Of a stretch of 64,000 nt of DNA, positions 1 to 11,399 are shown in pieces (within the stretch, counting starts at the first letter, position 1; the number at the start of each line of letters is the position of its first letter). The DNA comes from Bathymodiolus brooksi (Eukaryota > Mollusca > Bivalvia > Mytilida > Modiolidae). The notes under the pieces were generated by a model that worked only from the letters and a program-made list of their open reading frames with translations, had not been told where the DNA came from and did no database searches. The stretch is from positions 24,537,804-24,601,803 of the forward strand of contig OY804579.1 in assembly GCA_963680875.1 (NCBI GenBank), written 5' to 3'. Made by a program: the position numbers and the translations under genes.

Positions 1-2
1 TT

Positions 3-755
3 AGAAAAACTTTTATTAGAGATATTGATCCATATGTGACAGATGGGAGTCTTACTGAAAAAATGCATATACTCACTGGCGATTTTAATTGTGTTTTAGA
101 TAAGGAAATAGATCGTTATCCTTCTCGTAATTATGATGATACGGGGGGAAAAGAACTTAAGACTATTATGACGAAAAATAATCTAATCGATATTTGGAGA
201 GAAAAAAATCCGTCAGTGAAAAAATACACGTTTAGAAGAGGTAATTCTAAATCACGTATAGACTTAATATTAATCAGTGAAGAACTTTCATGTCATATCA
301 TTAACATTAAAATAATTCATTGTCCGTTCAGTGATCATGATATTAAAATTATGAAATTAAACGTATGCGATATCACTAGAGGGTCTGGTACCTGGATAAT
401 GAATTTGCATACAATTAGATCTGATTATTTTCGACAAGTGTTTACAAATTGGTGGGTATATTGGAAATTAGAAAAGAAATCTTTTTCAAGTTTGAGGGAA
501 TGGTGGGACATAGCCAAAATTAAGATTAAATCGATAACTATAGAAGCGTCTAAAAAGGTAAACACTACTGACGACAAGATAAAGGCTCTAGAAAATAAAT
601 TAGAGACATTAAAGGATATATCTGAACCCTCCAGGCAACAATTAGAAGAGTTAGCAGACTTAGAAAACCAAATACACTCACATTATGAAAATAAAACTGA
701 CGCCGCAAGGTTAAGAGCTAAAGTTGACTGGTACGAATTGTTCCCAATCAAATAA
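3..755 (+). pseudogene. LINE A copy 1 endonuclease domain and linker (partial, frameshifted)
   Basis: The reading frame is open from base 3, so the real start lies outside the window. It carries the C-terminal half of an apurinic-type endonuclease/exonuclease/phosphatase domain: GDFN near base 80, SRIDLILIS near 252, and SDHD near 330, the expected catalytic Asp-His end. A coiled, Lys/Glu-rich linker follows. The frame is destroyed at 731-755: copy 2 reads EKGEQSTKYFF here, whereas this copy has a short indel that shifts it into a TAA. In an intact element this domain nicks the genomic target to prime reverse transcription. The copy cannot make a full protein. Confidence 0.85.
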
Positions 756-2770
756 ATATTTTTTTAATCTAGAGAGAAAAAATGGGCAAAATAAATTATG
801 GCAAAAAATCAGGGGTCTAGATGGTAATTTAAAATATGATATCGACGAGATACTAGATGAACAGATAAATTTTTACGCAAATCTATTTTCGACAGAAGGG
901 TGGGATAAAAATGTAGCAGAGGAACTGGTTACTCATATGGATAAAAAATTAACATGCGACGAAAGTGAAGATTTAGAAAAAGACTTGACAATTAATGAAA
1001 TTAAGAAAATAATTTTTTCGATGAAACAATACAAATCACCTGGATTAGACGGGATTATAAATGAATTTTATCAGATATATTGGGATACAATGAAGGAAGA
1101 TTTATTTGAAGTATTACTAGAAATTTTTGATAAATTTTAAATATGTGATTCCCAGCGTCGAGGAATGTTGACATTACTTCATAAAGGGGGGGATAGAGAT
1201 AACATACGTAACTGGCGTCCAGTAACATTATTAAATAGTGATTATAAAATCATATCAAAACTTTTAGCAAATCGCATGAAGCCAGTATTAAACAAAATTA
1301 TTCATACGGATCAAAAAGGATTCGTAGCAGGGAGAAATATAAGCGAAAATAATCGTATGATTGATGATATTATAGAATTTGTAGATAATGAAGGTGAGGA
1401 AGGTGTAATTATTTTTGTTGATCAGCAAAAACCATTTGATAGAATGGAATGGGGGTGGTTAAATTATGTTATGGAATGTTTTAATTTTGGAGTTTATATG
1501 CTATTTAAAAAGGGAAAAACCTGTATAAAAACAAATGGTTTCATATCAAAATTTTTCGCAATATCGCGTTCAGCCAGACAAGGATGTCCTGCTGCACCGA
1601 TCTTGTACATTATTCAGGCAGAGCCGATGGCTTGTGCTATCCGAAACACTCCGGAAGTACATGGTATCAAACTACCCGACTGTGAGGGGCAGCCCGTAAA
1701 GGAAGCAAAAATATGCATGTTTGGAAACGACACGCAACTCTTAAACAAAAACGAAGAATCTGTTGAACAATCCTTTTTAATTCTTTCGAAATTTGAAAAG
1801 GCATTCGGCTCTAAGATAAATTATGAAAAAACAAAAGGATTATTTATTGGTAGATTAAGGGGGAAACGATCCAGATTAACTAACATATCATGGATTTCAG
1901 ATAATATAAAGACTTTAGGTGTTTTTCACGGGTACAATATAGACACTGATGACATTTGGAAAAAAATTATAAATAAAATGAAAAGCTACACTCAGGTTTG
2001 GAAAACCAGAAATTTAACCTTTAAGGGAAAAACTTTTTTCGTAAACATTTTTCTGTTAGCTCAAATGGGATTTGAAACTGAAATGAGGGGGATACCAGAG
2101 AAATATAAAAAAGAGGGGAATGATTTGATTTGGAAATTTCTTTGGGACAATAAACCAAACCAAATAGAAAGAAACGTATGTTGCTTAAATATTAATGAAG
2201 GGGGATGGGAATGATTAACATAGACAATTTTGTCAAAAGTAAACAGATAAAATTTATATACAAAATAATCAACAGTGAGATGGACTCATGGAATGCGATA
2301 GGTAAACACTGGTTACAGAAATACGATAAACAATTTGGAGTTGATTTTTTTCTTTGTAAATGCTCCGATATTAAAGGTTTAGATATTGCATCCATTCCAA
2401 AATACTATCAAGACGCTATACAAGCATGGAACAATTTTTTGGGGTCATGTTCTACGGAGTCTAAAAATGACATTTTAGATAAAAACATATTTGGTAACTC
2501 TGAGATCAAATTTAATAGAAATCCACTTTTTTTTCAATCGTTTTTGAGAAATAATATATTTAAAATAAACGATATATGGGATAAAAACAATAATACCTTT
2601 GTTGATAATCAGACTATATTTAATATACTGGATGATAAAAGGAACTGGATATCAGAATGGGCAAAAATAAAAAAATCAATACCAGAAAATTTTGTTAAGA
2701 AATTAAAATCCGATGATAACGAAAAGATAAAAAAATCATTAGGTTTAAAAATAGATAGTTATTTGAATAT
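756..2770 (+). pseudogene. LINE A copy 1 reverse transcriptase (dead)
   Basis: Three reading-frame pieces cover the RT: 724-1140, 1165-2214 and 2205-2770. Recognisable blocks are SPGLDGIINEFY (near 1036), NWRPVTLLNSDYKIISKLLANR (from 1210; NWRP is diagnostic), FVDQQKPFDRM (near 1413) and ARQGCPAAP (near 1576). Lesions against copy 2: a TAA at 1138-1140 (Glu codon in copy 2), an 18-bp in-frame loss near 1491 removing six residues (LKFREW), one G missing in a G-run near 2200 (frameshift), and, most tellingly, the catalytic FADD changed to FGND at 1719-1733. Loss of the metal-binding Asp makes this copy catalytically dead even if translated. The coding sequence is cut at 2770 by LINE B. Confidence 0.88.
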
Positions 2771-5700
2771 TTTTTTTTCATATTACCAAACTTTATTCTC
2801 TAAACCAATGTTACAAAGGTTACAGAGTGAGAGTGTTCAAATCAATACAAAGTAAATACATATCATTACATCAATTATCAAGATTATGGGTGTACATTGA
2901 ATTCAAATTATGGAAAAAAAATGTTTAAACGTTACATACAAAAGATACAAATACTAACAGAGGTGTGATTGATTTTTTTCAAGGAGAACTAATTTTCTTA
3001 TTTATTATATCAATAAGCTTACATAATTTGCGAACAGTTTCAGGTTTCTTTTTGCTAAATAATGATGACAGTTTTAATGTGTTTGGTCTGTTAAAAAAGT
3101 ATTTTGGAATTAGATTTTTTCTATCAGTTACAAAATTTGGACACTGTAATACATAGTGAAATTCGTCACCAATCTCGCGAGATTGACATAGCTGACACAG
3201 TCTATTGTGTCTTTCTACATTTGTCCAGCGCCCTACTTCAATCGGTAATCTATGATTAGATGTTCTAAATCTACAAAAAGTAAATCTATTTTTGTCATTT
3301 AAGACGTCTAAATATTTTTCAAATCTAAAATCCGACTTGAATAATCTATAGCTCAATGCTTTTGGAGATATTTGCAAAGTAGAATGCCAATTTTGTTTGA
3401 ACTGGTCGGTTAATCTCAGTTAAATGCTTTCAATTAGCCATTTATGGCTTATAAAATTTTGAGTATGCCAAACGTTTGAATAACCACAGTCATCAAGTAT
3501 TGATTTAACAAAATTAATCCATGAAAAAGTATTATTTTCATGAGTTTTCAAATACAATAATCTATAGATCAGAGATGATAGTTTTGATTGCTTTCCGTCA
3601 ATTAATTTCGACCAGAATGACAACATTTTCAACTTAACTGTTATATTCAGAGGGTATCTACCAAGTTCGCCATATAGCATAAAATTTGGTGTTGAAGTTT
3701 TTAAATTAAGCAACAGCTTACAAAATTTTACATGTACTTTTTCTAATATGTCAATATTTTCGTAACCCCATATCTCTGATCCATAGGTTAACATAGGTAT
3801 AATTATGTTATCAAACAAATCCAAATGACAACTTACAGATAAATTATGTACTCTTCCTTTGTTTAAAATGTCATACATGGCTTTAGATGCTTTCTCTGCA
3901 AGATTAACTTTATTTTTCTTGAAAGATCCTGTTCTTTGAAACATTGTACCCAAGTGTATGAATTCACTTACTATTTCTAATTCCATATTATTCATTTTAA
4001 AATTTAAATTTATAGGTAACCTCCCCTTTGAAAAAACAATGACTTTGGATTTGTTTGTGTTTACTTTTAAGTTCCATTTCTCACAATATTCATAAAAATA
4101 ATTTAACTCCGACTGCAATTCTTCAGAAGACTCTGCCAAAAGTACTGTATCGTCGGCATAAAGAATAGTAAATAATTTCACATAAATTTGTAAATCGTTT
4201 TCGAAGTCTTCGGAAATGCTTTTAACCCCTGGCGCATTTTTACTAGTCAAAAAAGTATCCAAATCATTAAGATATAATGCGAACAGAAAAGGATATAAAT
4301 TTTCGCCTTGTCTAACACCGTTTAAACATGGGAAAACATTTGAAACAGAATCGTTATAAACAATTCTTGATTTTATATTATTATACAGGTTTAAAATTAC
4401 ATTGTACATTTTACCCTTTATATTACACATAAGTAACTTGTACCACAAACCATCACGCCACACAGTATCGAAAGCCTTTTCGAAGTCTATAAATGCACAG
4501 AAAAGTTTCTTTTTCTTTAATTTTAGTAGCTCAAAAAGGCCATATATAACAAAAGTGTTATCTAGAGTTGAATATTTATTCCTAAAGCCTGTCTGGTTTT
4601 CATTTAAGAGGAGAAATTCGACTGAAAAAGTATTTAATCTATTATTTAACACCGATGTAAATAATTTTCCAAAACAACTCAAAATGGTAATAGGTCGAAA
4701 GTTTTTAGGATCAGTTTTTGCCCCTTTGTTTTTATAAAAAGGTACAATATTGCCTGCGAGCCAAGTATTTGGAATTTTACCAGAATTAAAAATAAGATTA
4801 AATAGATCGACGTATAATGCTAAAAACATATCTGGAGTTGATTTTATGAATTCATTTCTTATCATATCGTCCCCAGACGCCTTATCATTTTTCAATTTCT
4901 TAATACATGTTAAAATCTCGTCACGAGTAATACTGTCGTTTAAGTGTATATTTAAATTATCAAAATCAAGGTTTTCTTGTAAACTTTCCGATAAAACACT
5001 TAACTCAACATCATCATGATCCGGAGCTCCATTTAGATTTTTAAAAAATTCGTACAATACATCAATAGAAATATTTGGTTGTTTTTTCTTTTGGCCCTTG
5101 TTTAATATTTTCCAATATTCCTTTGGATTTTTCGATCTCAAAATTTTCAATTCTTTCTTCATTTTTTGTCTATATTTTCTAACAGAAGTGTCCATCGGCT
5201 TTTTATATTTTTTCTCGGCCTCTTTGAGTTCTTCTCTAGAATTATCTGAATTTCTAAATTTGTGCTTACGCTTCATTTTTCTATAATGTTGACGCTCAAA
5301 TTTACAATCTAAATCGAACCATGGTTTTTGAATTTTAGTATTTCTTTTTTTCTTTCTGTTATTAGACTTAGTAATAGTTCCAAATGTTTCTTTCGCAGAA
5401 TCAATGTGTATTTTACCAAATTCATTTACCACAATATTCACCTGCTCCTGTGTTACACTAGAGGCATCCAAATCACGTAATTTATTACGAAGATCAGAAA
5501 TAGCCTGTCTGTTAAAATTATCTCTGAACTCGTGTAATTTTTCATTTTCCCATTTTTTTATTTTTACAATGTGTTCTGTATTTTCTAAAGCATTTATATC
5601 ACTATCACTATCTTCAAAAACATTGCTTTCAAAAGTTATACTGAGTGGCGTGTGAACATCAGAAAAACATTTACTAAAATCAAGTACAGTCAAATCATCA

Positions 5701-6323
5701 ATACATTTTATAAAATTTGGAGAACAAATGAAATAATCTACAGCACTTGCATTCCTACAAGTAAGTTCACCTATATTACTGTCACTTCCTACTCGTCCGT
5801 TCATGATAAACAAGTTTTGTCCTTTGCAAAGATTTATTAGTAATTTTCCAAATTTATTTTTTCCTTTATCTATATTTTTTCTATTTAGTGGTAAATTTGA
5901 ATCAGTTAAAAAAGATATATAATTTTCTAGTAAATATTCGCCTCCGTTTGGAAAATCATTTTCTGTAAATACCGAAAAATCTTTAAGCTCAGCCGTTCTT
6001 GCATTGAAATCTCCCGCCAAAGATATATATTTATACGACCTCGAAAAATTTCTTATATCGAAATCTATGTCATTGAATGCTTCTTGAGACGAGTACGAGG
6101 TGAATTCTGGTGGTATATACACAACACCAATTAAAACATCTTCATCTAATTTAAATAATGTGGATGACACTTTTATCCAAAATACAAATTTATTGTCATT
6201 TTTTATAATAGTTATAAATTTATCTAACTTTTCCTTATATCCAAAAGCAATCCCGCCCGATTTTCTATGTGAAAACTTTTGTCTGTTTTTTGTTTTAAAT
6301 ATATACCCCGGAAAATTAATTTA
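2771..6323 (-). mobile_element. LINE B, 5'-truncated non-LTR retrotransposon inserted into LINE A
   Basis: Read on the minus strand it starts within the endonuclease domain (near 6320) and ends in an A-run (T-run at about 2771-2778 on the plus strand), with AATAAA about 15 bases before the tail (tttatt near 2791-2796). Copy 2 of LINE A gives the empty site, so the borders are well fixed. A possible target duplication is only aatatt (6 bp), shorter than usual for LINEs. The protein resembles CR1/Jockey-side LINEs more than L1, from the VRQGE and YADD blocks, but I do not assign a clade. Confidence 0.88.
2979..6320 (-). pseudogene. LINE B endonuclease-reverse transcriptase ORF2, nearly intact (one nonsense codon)
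   Basis: A single minus-strand frame runs from the truncation point near 6320 to 2979, about 1110 codons, interrupted only by TAA at 3420-3422. The frame upstream of the first GTG at 6170 is coding too (GYIFKTKNRQKF, SGGIAF), so there is no true start and the element is 5' truncated. Domains in order: endonuclease (GDFNAR near 6005; SDVHTPLS near 5660), Lys-rich linker, RT with FRPITILS, FIDFEKAFD (near 4490), GVRQGE and an intact catalytic YADDT (near 4150-4163), then a C-x2-C-x9-H-x4-C knuckle near 3170-3200. The LINE C tail at 32.8 kb reads through the stop position with homologous residues on both sides, so this is a nonsense mutation, not a natural end. Confidence 0.88.
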
Positions 6324-6992
6324 AATTAATATTAGAAATCATAATAATAAAATCATTGTTCCAAAAGAGCTGAAACTGAAGAACATCCAGAAAGAAATAC
6401 GTAAACCAATTACGCCAAAATGTCAATTCAAATGGGATACAATTTATGAAAAGAAATTTAACTGGATATCAATTTGGTATATAACTGAACAAGATTAAAT
6501 GTAAACAAAGCATTCATTATCCAGTTCCAATGGAAATGTTTGCATAACATTGTCTATTCAGAATATAGATTACAAAAAATGGGAAAATCAGATGGTCAAT
6601 GTCATTTTTGTAAAAATGAAATAGAGTCCCTTATGCATTTGTTTTACAGGTGTCATAAAATTAAACATGTCTTAGATGAATTAAAACACATTTTTAATAG
6701 CATTTTTGAAAAAAATATAGTACTTGTTGAGGAAAACTTAATCATTGGGGTGTATGAGGGAGAAATAACTGAAAATCTACTTTTAATGAATTTAGTAATT
6801 TGTATATTAAAATGGGTAATTTGGAAAACAAGAAATTATATAAAATATAATAAAAGTACTTACAGGGAAGCAATAGTTATCACAAATCTCAAAAATGAAC
6901 TCAGAAGTAATATACAAATGATGATTAAGAACCCAGAAGTTCGAAACTTATATAATATTAGGAACTTACAGCTATTATTGGATACATTATGA
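6324..6992 (+). pseudogene. LINE A copy 1 C-terminal zinc-knuckle domain, downstream of the LINE B insertion
   Basis: This continues the LINE A coding sequence after the LINE B insertion. It contains CHFCKNEIESLMHLFYRC, a C-x2-C-x8-H-x4-C knuckle of the kind found at the C terminus of many LINE ORF2 proteins. The frame is broken near 6470-6530, where small insertions against copy 2 (29820-29890) disrupt it. It is open only from 6540 to the stop at 6990-6992. Homology with copy 2 resumes exactly at aatattagaaatc (6324). Confidence 0.85.
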
Positions 6993-7235
6993 ATTTAGTT
7001 GTATTAATAATTCCTTTCATTGTTTACTGTGTAAAAATGTATGTTTATAAATTGAATATGAGAGATAAAATATGATTTATTTGCTTATGGTATTGTATTC
7101 TTACTACAACTGTACCAGTATTTATTTATTTAATTATATTGTTCATTGTAAATATTTGTAAACCTTTGAGGTTTCCTGGCACCCAGAGGTAAATTGTTCA
7201 CAGGTGTAATATATATATAATAAAAAAAAAAAAAA

Positions 7236-8777
7236 CATTTTCAGTCTATTATTAGACAAATGGAAATCCAACAATTTATTTATGTGTCATCATGTTTTAT
7301 TATGGGATACTAAGACAGCTATTGCTATTTTGTTGAGATATGTTCCGTATTTCGTAGTCCCAATCTCGTCTGCCAGTTCATGACTTATCACTTAATATTT
7401 AACAAGAGTGACACGACGGGTGCCACTTGAGGTCACCGTGAGATTCGTGTTGCTCAATCGTTTGTAGTAGTATGAGAGACCAGAATTTTCCCTCAACTTC
7501 TAATTATAGTAATCCTATGTGAATTTGTAACCCCGACTGGTTTGTTCACTCTGGAAAACCCCACATCTATAGTTAGACACATGAACATTCTCAATCTATT
7601 ATTAAACAAATGGAAATCCAACAATTTATTGATGTCATCATGGGGGGTTATTATACGTTATCAGTCTCGGTTGCTGATCTATAACTTGAAACAGTAACTA
7701 AGTTTTTTCCACGAACTATGTTTGACGGACTTTCGTGGAAGTTCTAAGGCTAAATACGTAATGGTAACTAGACAAAATTAAGCACCGCCCACTGACCTTC
7801 TGTAATTTTCCGTCTGCATCGTTATTTTTATGAATGGAATTTTTTATTGTCCAGGTAAAGCGTATTAATCTTATTCTCTAGATTTCCATATATGGCTCTC
7901 CTTTCTATCGTTATTTTTAGGAATGATTTTATCCAATCATAGGTCGTCAAATAAATACAACATCGTACAATGTATTTTGTTGCGATCTGTGTAGCCAAGA
8001 TAATGATAAAAAGGGGTCTTATCAGTGTAATGTTATTGTGATGTAGATATGTGTATGATATCTGTTTTCCAATGGTTCATATACAACAAGATATAGGGGA
8101 GGGTCCGATAGTCCGACGGCCCATTAGTCCGACAGCCCATTAGTCCGACAACCCATTAGTTCAACATGTCAGTTCGTCACGGTGAGGGACTAAATTCTAC
8201 ATCGCATTATCATTTTTACTATTAGTTTCCTTTTCTGGTTTAGTTTCTTTCCTTGTAATAGTAGTCCCCGTCTTTATGGAAGTCTTCGGGATGTCAGTTA
8301 GTTGGGAAATAGAAAAATCGTAAGCTCGGGTGGTACATACATGTGTACATGCATGTTTAATTACCTTTTGGGTCAGTTAGGAATGGGGACTACTATTACA
8401 AGGAACAAAACGAAACGAAACGGTTTGTTTCTCTTCACTTTAAAGACTTTACGGTTCCGTTTCGTTTATTGAATTAGCAAGTAAACAATGCATGTTTTTG
8501 GTTTAAAGTAGCGGATCCAGAGGGGGTCTGCTTTCTTCCTGCGATCGCGTCAAACGAGTTTGATCCCTTGTCAGCCGAGCTCGACACCTTGTTATCCTAG
8601 CTCGACCTCTTTTTAGGCCCCTCAAGACAGTGGGTTTAAAATGGCAGGTTTCTCAAAAGGACAGGTTTTGTCGAGATTAACATTTGATAGCGTCTGAATC
8701 TGAAAATATATTAAACCACTAATAACTGTTTGAAATAGCCCCATGGAGCCCATCCTATATACATGTAATAAGAGAGC
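7236..8777 (+). repeat. R1 repeat, copy 1
   Basis: A 1.5 kb non-coding repeat directly behind LINE A. It recurs at 30597-32138 (near identical, constant offset 23361) and in part at 26049-26974 and 32344-32719. Internal features: two direct copies of a ~55-bp block starting caaatggaaatccaacaat (near 7257 and 7600); an M1-like stretch at 7360-7460; a promoter-like core with CCATATATGG near 7887, an ATCCAATCAT box near 7930 and AAATAAATA near 7950; a short TCCGACAA/CCCATTAG tandem run at 8108-8162; and a 19-bp inverted repeat, ccttgtaatagtagtcccc, at 8251-8269 and 8385-8403. No coding potential seen. Confidence 0.8.
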
Positions 8778-8927
8778 AATAAAACGAAGGAAGGCGGTTG
8801 TCCAAAGTTCAATGTTCAAGATTGAAAATTTTTGCTTATTTGGAACAACTGACAGGCCCGAATCCCCAGACAGTTGAAATGTTTCTTAGAATTTGGAATA
8901 CAATGTTGTGGTAACAATTGGGCTAAA

Positions 8928-9317
8928 TCAGCATATTTGTCCTGCCAAATTTTGTTTTAGTGTAGGGTCAATCATTGCAACAATTGGTGTGGATATTGAG
9001 TTAGTACATGGCATATCTGTGACAAGACTATCTGTGTCAAGACCGGCCAACCCTTTATCCACAGCAACTGTAGACGCCTGGCTACCTGTAACAGAAACCT
9101 CACTATTCACATCTGATGTGTCACCCTGTTGATGTTGACTGGCAAGGGAGCTCATAACTGACAGTGTTATTCTGTCGATCAGAGCTCGCTCTGCGTCTTT
9201 TGACAAATGCCCGCTATCGGTTGTTGGCCTTGATCTTGAGCCTATTGCCCTGTTCTTTCCCTTGAGGGACTGTACAGGCTTTATTTTGGGCATAACGGTA
9301 ATCTGGAAAATACACAA
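8928..9317 (-). CDS. Hypothetical small ORF, possibly one exon or a mobile-element fragment
   Basis: A 129-codon minus-strand frame. The likeliest start is the internal ATG giving MPKIKPVQSLKGKNRAIG, which sits four codons after a good-looking splice acceptor (tgtattttccag, near 9300). The product would be basic at the N terminus, then Ser/Thr/Asp-rich with no membrane segment or recognised domain. It ends TLKQNLAGQIC then TGA. I do not recognise it. It could be a first coding exon, a gag-like piece of a mobile element, or chance; the mixed but non-repetitive composition is its main support. The overlapping plus-strand frame at 8893-9132 is a shadow. Confidence 0.3.
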   Translation of the reverse strand: MCIFQITVMPKIKPVQSLKGKNRAIGSRSRPTTDSGHLSKDAERALIDRITLSVMSSLASQHQQGDTSDVNSEVSVTGSQASTVAVDKGLAGLDTDSLVTDMPCTNSISTPIVAMIDPTLKQNLAGQIC

Positions 9318-10153
9318 AAAATCAACACATACGAATAGAAACTAACACATTAAAACACAGTACCGTACCACCTAATGAATTTGTTTTAAATTTTTTTAAA
9401 CAATTAACTAGCCCAACCATAAGGGCAAAAGAAAATATAGAAAATACTGGTAACTGGCCCAACCATTAGGGCATTACCAAATAAACTGTCCCAACCATTA
9501 GGGCATTACCAAAACCATGTAAACTGTTCCTACTCCATGTAAAACAACCGTTGTATCTTGTATGGACGACAAATTACATCGTTTCCAAACGAACATCATG
9601 GTGTACACCGTATGCTAAATAAACACATGAAACAAAGTTATTTAATATTTTACATTGGTGGTTCCGTTAATGAATCAATATCTTTGTCACAATATTATTA
9701 ACTCTTCATGAGCACCTGAGTTCACCCCCGTTTTCAGGGGAACGTAGCTATAATCCGACATCCCGTTAGTTCGACACCTGCTGGTCCGACAGTCCGATAA
9801 TCCGACAGCCCGATTGTCCGACAGAGATGTGTTTGTTTTTACACTTTCACCGTTCAAGTAAGAACAGCAACAAAGTAAAAATTCGCGGGAACACATCTAA
9901 AGATCTAAAGCTTTAGTTTGACCAATTTTCTTAAATATTTGTTTGAATTTGTACTTGTTAATGTATGACGGAATATTCATTCACTTAAATGAAGAAATAG
10001 TAAACTTCTTTAATTCAATGATAATCTCAAAGTGACGACCATACGATTTTCGAGGTGGAGGGTATTTTGCATCAAATTAAATCTTTTCGTCTTCTTTGCC
10101 GTTAGATTATTATTTTTTCGACTGAGCCGATGTAGCAAGCAATTTGTTCCGAA
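9318..10153. other. Intergenic stretch with short degenerate repeats
   Basis: No gene seen. At 9404-9520 three degenerate copies of a unit built on cccaaccattagggcattac occur. At 9745-9830 there is a run of TCCGACAG/CCCGTTAG-like units resembling the short run inside R1. A fragment like the edge of M1 (gagcacctgagttcaccccc) lies at 9708-9728. Confidence 0.5.
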
Positions 10154-10524
10154 CTGAGTGAGTAGTGATCTTTATTTAACGCAAATTCAGCAATTTTTCA
10201 GCCATATCATGGGGAGAACAAGTAAATTTTCAAAGATATGATGATGAGGTCCGCTTTGTACTAGACCAACACACTGAGTTGGAATATTATAGTGCTAGCT
10301 CACCGTGGCTGGAACAACAGTCCGCGAGTAGACGTGTCGCTCCACTCGGACACATTATTCTGATTCCGAGCCAACCAGTCTTTGTTGTTTCTCCTTATTG
10401 TTGCGTGCTTAGCGGAGAAACAACAAATACCAATTTTAAAGGTTTTGCTTAGACCGACCGGGTATCGAACCCACGATCTACCGCACTCGAGGCGAGCACG
10501 CTAACCATTGCACCGATGCGGTTT
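10154..10524 (-). repeat. tRNA-derived SINE, family S1, copy 1
   Basis: Read on the minus strand it begins with a tRNA-like head: tggttagcgtg (box A-like) and gggttcgatacccgg containing GGTTCGATACC, a close match to the pol III box B consensus. A ~250-bp body follows and the element ends with a conserved block (catgatatggctgaaaaatt) and a short GAGTGAGT-type tail. Copy 2 is at 17722-18086. The 3' block is also shared with family S2. The head is the apparent source of the 75-bp satellite at 55-64 kb. Confidence 0.85.
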
Positions 10525-10671
10525 AATTTAATTCTTTATTTATTTCATGAGGATTACATACAGCTAGAGGCTCAACATAAATAAATACAATAGCATCGTG
10601 AATAATACAAAAGAATACAAATTAATAAAGAGAAAAGACAAGATAATAATTTAATACAAGACAATACAAAT

Positions 10672-10699
10672 CTCTCTGTCTCTCTCTCTCTCTCTCTAG
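10672..10699. repeat. (CT)n microsatellite
   Basis: About 14 CT dinucleotides with one interruption, abutting the 3' side of an S2 SINE fragment. Confidence 0.9.
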
Positions 10700-10893
10700 G
10701 AGGAGGAAACCGGAGTACCCGGACAAAACCACCGACCTGTCGCAAGTCACTGATAAACTTTATCACATAATATTGTGTCGAGTAAACCTCGCCATAGCGG
10801 GATTCGAACTCACAAATTCAGTGGTCATAGACACTGATTGTACAGGTAGTTGTAAATCCAACTACCATAGGATCACGACCACGACGGCCCTCG
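10700..10893 (-). repeat. tRNA-related SINE, family S2, copy 1 (3' truncated)
   Basis: Minus-strand copy of a second SINE family. It carries gagttcgaatcccgc-type box B (here tgtgagttcgaatcccgc), the block gtagttggatttacaac upstream and tatgtgataaagttt downstream. It lacks the shared 3' block and is cut at the (CT)n run. Other copies: 33837-34074, 51136-51341 and 52684-52926. Confidence 0.8.
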
Positions 10894-11399
10894 ATGATTG
10901 AGAATACTGACTTTCTTTCACATAATCTGAACCCAGTTGAGATTCACTTGCTTTCTTTTCATTATTGTTAAGAAACAATGTTAGAACGTCATATGACAAG
11001 CACAGTTCAACATACGTCGAATATTAACACTGTGTAAACAACAAACTTAACATACCTTAATATATTCACTGAACAACTCACTCTTAATGCTTATTGCATC
11101 AGTTACTAATGTTCTACACAACAGGGAATACAATCCGAATACAAAGTCTTACTGAGCTTCCGAAATAAATACAGCTCACAGTAATGAGAACGGAATACAA
11201 GAAAGAAATGGATTGCGACTGGACGTCCACGTGAGAATGTTTTTCATTCCTATTCCGCATACAAAGCTACAAAAAACAGTTTGCTAAACTGTCAAGGACT
11301 TGCATGTAAACAGTATGTTGGGTCCGCCACATTCCTAAGCCAGGAACTTGATTTCCAACGTTATATGTCGTTGTAATGTTTGTGTTCAGTGAGTTCGGT
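10894..11399. other. Intergenic, nothing recognised
   Basis: AT-rich sequence without a supported gene. A phrase near 11335-11360 (ccaggaacttgatttccaac) recurs in similar form at 21594, suggesting a small dispersed repeat. Confidence 0.4.

Larger units (their letters stand above)
1..7235 (+). mobile_element. Non-LTR retrotransposon LINE A, copy 1 (Tx1/L1-like), interrupted by LINE B
   Basis: The element enters from the left edge inside its endonuclease domain and ends in an A-run at 7222-7235. It encodes endonuclease, reverse transcriptase and a C-terminal CCHC knuckle, the order seen in L1/Tx1-type LINEs. Segments 1-2770 and 6324-7235 match copy 2 (26975-30596) nearly base for base; 2771-6323 is absent there and is an opposite-strand LINE B insertion. 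The 3' UTR (6993-7221) has a small inverted repeat (aaacctttgaggttt near 7161-7175). Clade assignment rests on RT motifs such as the NWRP block and the ARQGCP block and is from memory of the family. Confidence 0.9.

Noticed and set aside
2765..6330. Target-site duplication aatatt for LINE B
   Set aside because: Only six AT bases; could be chance. Borders are instead supported by the empty site in LINE A copy 2.
8622..8819. 65-codon minus-strand ORF, also present at 31983-32207
   Set aside because: It is part of the duplicated R1 repeat; the two versions diverge in their N-terminal parts where R1 ends.
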